Assembly: GCA_001839685.1 (NCBI GenBank)
Contig: MLAK01001355.1
Location: 1 to 26,087 of the forward strand
Reading direction: 5' to 3'
From: Tritrichomonas foetus
Taxonomy: Eukaryota > Parabasalia > Tritrichomonadida > Tritrichomonadidae
Length of the DNA stretch: 26,087 bases
The notes under the pieces were generated by a model. The model had not been told where the DNA came from, made no database searches, and saw nothing but the letters and a program-made list of their open reading frames with translations. The position numbers and the translations under genes are program-made. Positions 24,843-26,087 of the stretch are shown here, piece by piece; position 1 is the stretch's first letter; each line of letters starts with the position of its first letter.

Positions 24843-25409
24843 TCAAATAATTCGGAAATTGGATTGTTCTTCTTCTTTATTTTCACTGTTGTTTGTTAAT
24901 TCTAATGAATTTGGATTTATTCCAAGAAAATCTGTGATAATGGTGTTGAAAACTTGTCGAACAGATGAAGTATCTTTTGCTGATAATCGGAAAAAACGAT
25001 AATTCGATTTTTCACACCATTTCTCAATGTCATCAAGTGGAACTGAACACTCAAGGTCTGACTTATTTGCGCACACATAAAATCGACATGAATTTGGACA
25101 TTTTATTTTGACCAAATTCATCCAATCATCTTTTTTGTCACACCCTTGAGGATTGGATGAATCAATAACCAAAACTGCTGCGTTTGCACCACGTGAAAGA
25201 TATGAGAGTATAGCACGCCCTTCTCTGGCTCCTGATGTCTCCCATATCCTCAGATTGAGCAAATTATCGAATACCTCAATGCTATGTGAAATTGATGAAG
25301 TCACATGTGTTGGAGTTGAATTCGACATAAAAACACCATTTACGAACTGATAGATCATGCATGTTTTCCCCGAAGATAGATCACCACAGAACACGATTTT
25401 TAGAGGCAT
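24843..25409 (-). CDS. Atypical Ras/Rab-like small GTPase
   Basis: 188 residues. The P-loop is GDLSSGKT (9-16), the switch I Thr is probably T35, the switch II motif is WETSGA (56-61), the guanine-specificity motif is NKSD (115-118) and G5 is SAK (143-145). It therefore should bind GTP or GDP. Two features are unusual. The DTAGQ motif reads ETSGA, so the catalytic Gln is Ala and the Mg-contacting Asp is Glu. The protein ends SNFRII with no cysteine, so Rab- or Ras-type prenylation is not possible. Low intrinsic GTP hydrolysis and a soluble or partner-dependent location are inferred. The Rab/Ras branch is not clear. Length is normal for the family and there is no truncation. Confidence 0.85.
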   Translation of the reverse strand: MPLKIVFCGDLSSGKTCMIYQFVNGVFMSNSTPTHVTSSISHSIEVFDNLLNLRIWETSGAREGRAILSYLSRGANAAVLVIDSSNPQGCDKKDDWMNLVKIKCPNSCRFYVCANKSDLECSVPLDDIEKWCEKSNYRFFRLSAKDTSSVRQVFNTIITDFLGINPNSLELTNNSENKEEEQSNFRII

Positions 25410-25518
25410 CCGAAGGTGCAGCTTTTATACCAAATAATGTATTCAAAAAAGTTAATCAAAAATATTCAAAATTTTGTGATAATTATCATTTTCTTGGAAT
25501 TAACAATTTTTCGTGAAT

Positions 25519-25572
25519 CACTTTTTGAGTGAAAGTTTCTTTCAATTTTTGAAAATAACCACTCAAAAAGTG
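25519..25572. repeat. 13-base inverted repeat upstream of the GTPase gene
   Basis: CACTTTTTGAGTG (25519-25531) and its exact complement CACTCAAAAAGTG (25560-25572) are separated by 28 bases, about 110-165 bases before the GTPase ATG on the minus strand. It could form a hairpin or be a paired protein-binding site. Two GAACTTTTTGA repeats near 25700-25735 share its core. Confidence 0.5.
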
Positions 25573-25919
25573 GCCTATTGAGATTTTCACATTGGAGAAA
25601 GTATGACTGTTTTTAATATTAAATGAAACATTTAAGAATGAAATAACTATATTTTTTGTTTTTTTGAGAGCAATCTGAAATTGAGCGCAAAAATTTTGAA
25701 CAAGAACTTTTTGAGAATCAACCAGAACTTTTTGACACCTTTCAATTTTTATCAGAAAAAGGAATTGTAAAAGTTAATTTCAATTATTGACAGATTAACG
25801 ATTTGAACTTCTGACTAATCCTCAATCTATAGATAATAACATATTATAATTTACACAATTATAACATGGACTCGAAAAGGTAGGATCAATAATGAATGAA
25901 TTAATGATTATTTTTCTCT
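25573..25919. other. AT-rich intergenic stretch
   Basis: No gene or RNA recognised; only the short GAACTTTTTGA direct repeats. Confidence 0.4.
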
Positions 25920-26087
25920 AGTTAGTAATAGTAGTAAGTGGTTTTGGTACCTACTGAAATTAATAAAACTTTTTTGAAATCCCTAGTTCACACTCGGTCT
26001 TTNCAAAAATCATTAATGTATTTTTATGCCAAAATCACTTCTTACTGATGAATGAAAAAATAAATCAGCTAAAAATATTTTAACTAA
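25920..26087 (+). repeat. Dispersed repeat, copy 2, cut by window end
   Basis: Identical to 18901-19068 over the full 168 bases visible, with the N at 26003 matching the N at 18984. It probably continues beyond the window. Confidence 0.9.

Noticed and set aside
387..26087. CRISPR array, integron, phage or other bacterial mobile system
   Set aside because: Gene content is eukaryotic throughout; repeats lack regular spacers.

Overview
This is nuclear DNA from an AT-rich, intron-poor unicellular eukaryote. The best fit is a trichomonad (Parabasalia), probably close to Tritrichomonas. The signs are uninterrupted eukaryotic genes, very short presumed 5' leaders behind initiator-like TCA(Y/A)T motifs, several stop codons merged with a UAAA sequence (the trichomonad-type poly(A) signal), and shortened or divergent versions of core eukaryotic proteins. 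I infer the genus from these features; no sequence search was possible.

Layout. 1-1172: a tRNA-Phe(GAA) and an MPPED-type metallophosphoesterase, both on minus. 1516-8221: a long coiled-coil protein, an aldo-keto reductase and a P4-type phospholipid flippase, all on plus. 8222-11574: a membrane-anchored casein kinase 1 (minus), flanked by two stretches that look like decayed coding sequence. 11575-15247: a short Sec23-like COPII protein (plus), convergent with a single-ring CDC48/p97-like ATPase whose tail carries DPF and NPF motifs (minus). 15537-16050: a pseudogene, convincing when read through its breaks. 16151-18487: a compact Mediator MED13 (plus). 18901-19540: a mosaic of short repeats. 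19868-23767: a second coiled-coil protein and an exosome RRP45/EXOSC9 subunit (plus), then a BAR-domain protein with an acidic NPF tail (minus). 24843-25409: an atypical Ras/Rab-like GTPase (minus). 25920-26087: the start of another copy of the 18901 repeat, cut off by the window end.

There are no operons; genes sit on both strands with spacers of 0.2-1.4 kb. Many products concern membranes and vesicles (flippase, lipidated CK1, Sec23, DPF/NPF ATPase, BAR protein, small GTPase). Gene order in such genomes is not evidence of a pathway, so this is a theme and not a demonstrated system.

The most unusual items are the CDC48 N-D1 protein that appears to have swapped its second ATPase ring for an endocytic-adaptor-binding tail, the CK1 ending in CCCLLL, the disrupted gene at 15537-16050, and a repeat whose two copies 7,019 bases apart carry an ambiguous base at the same position.
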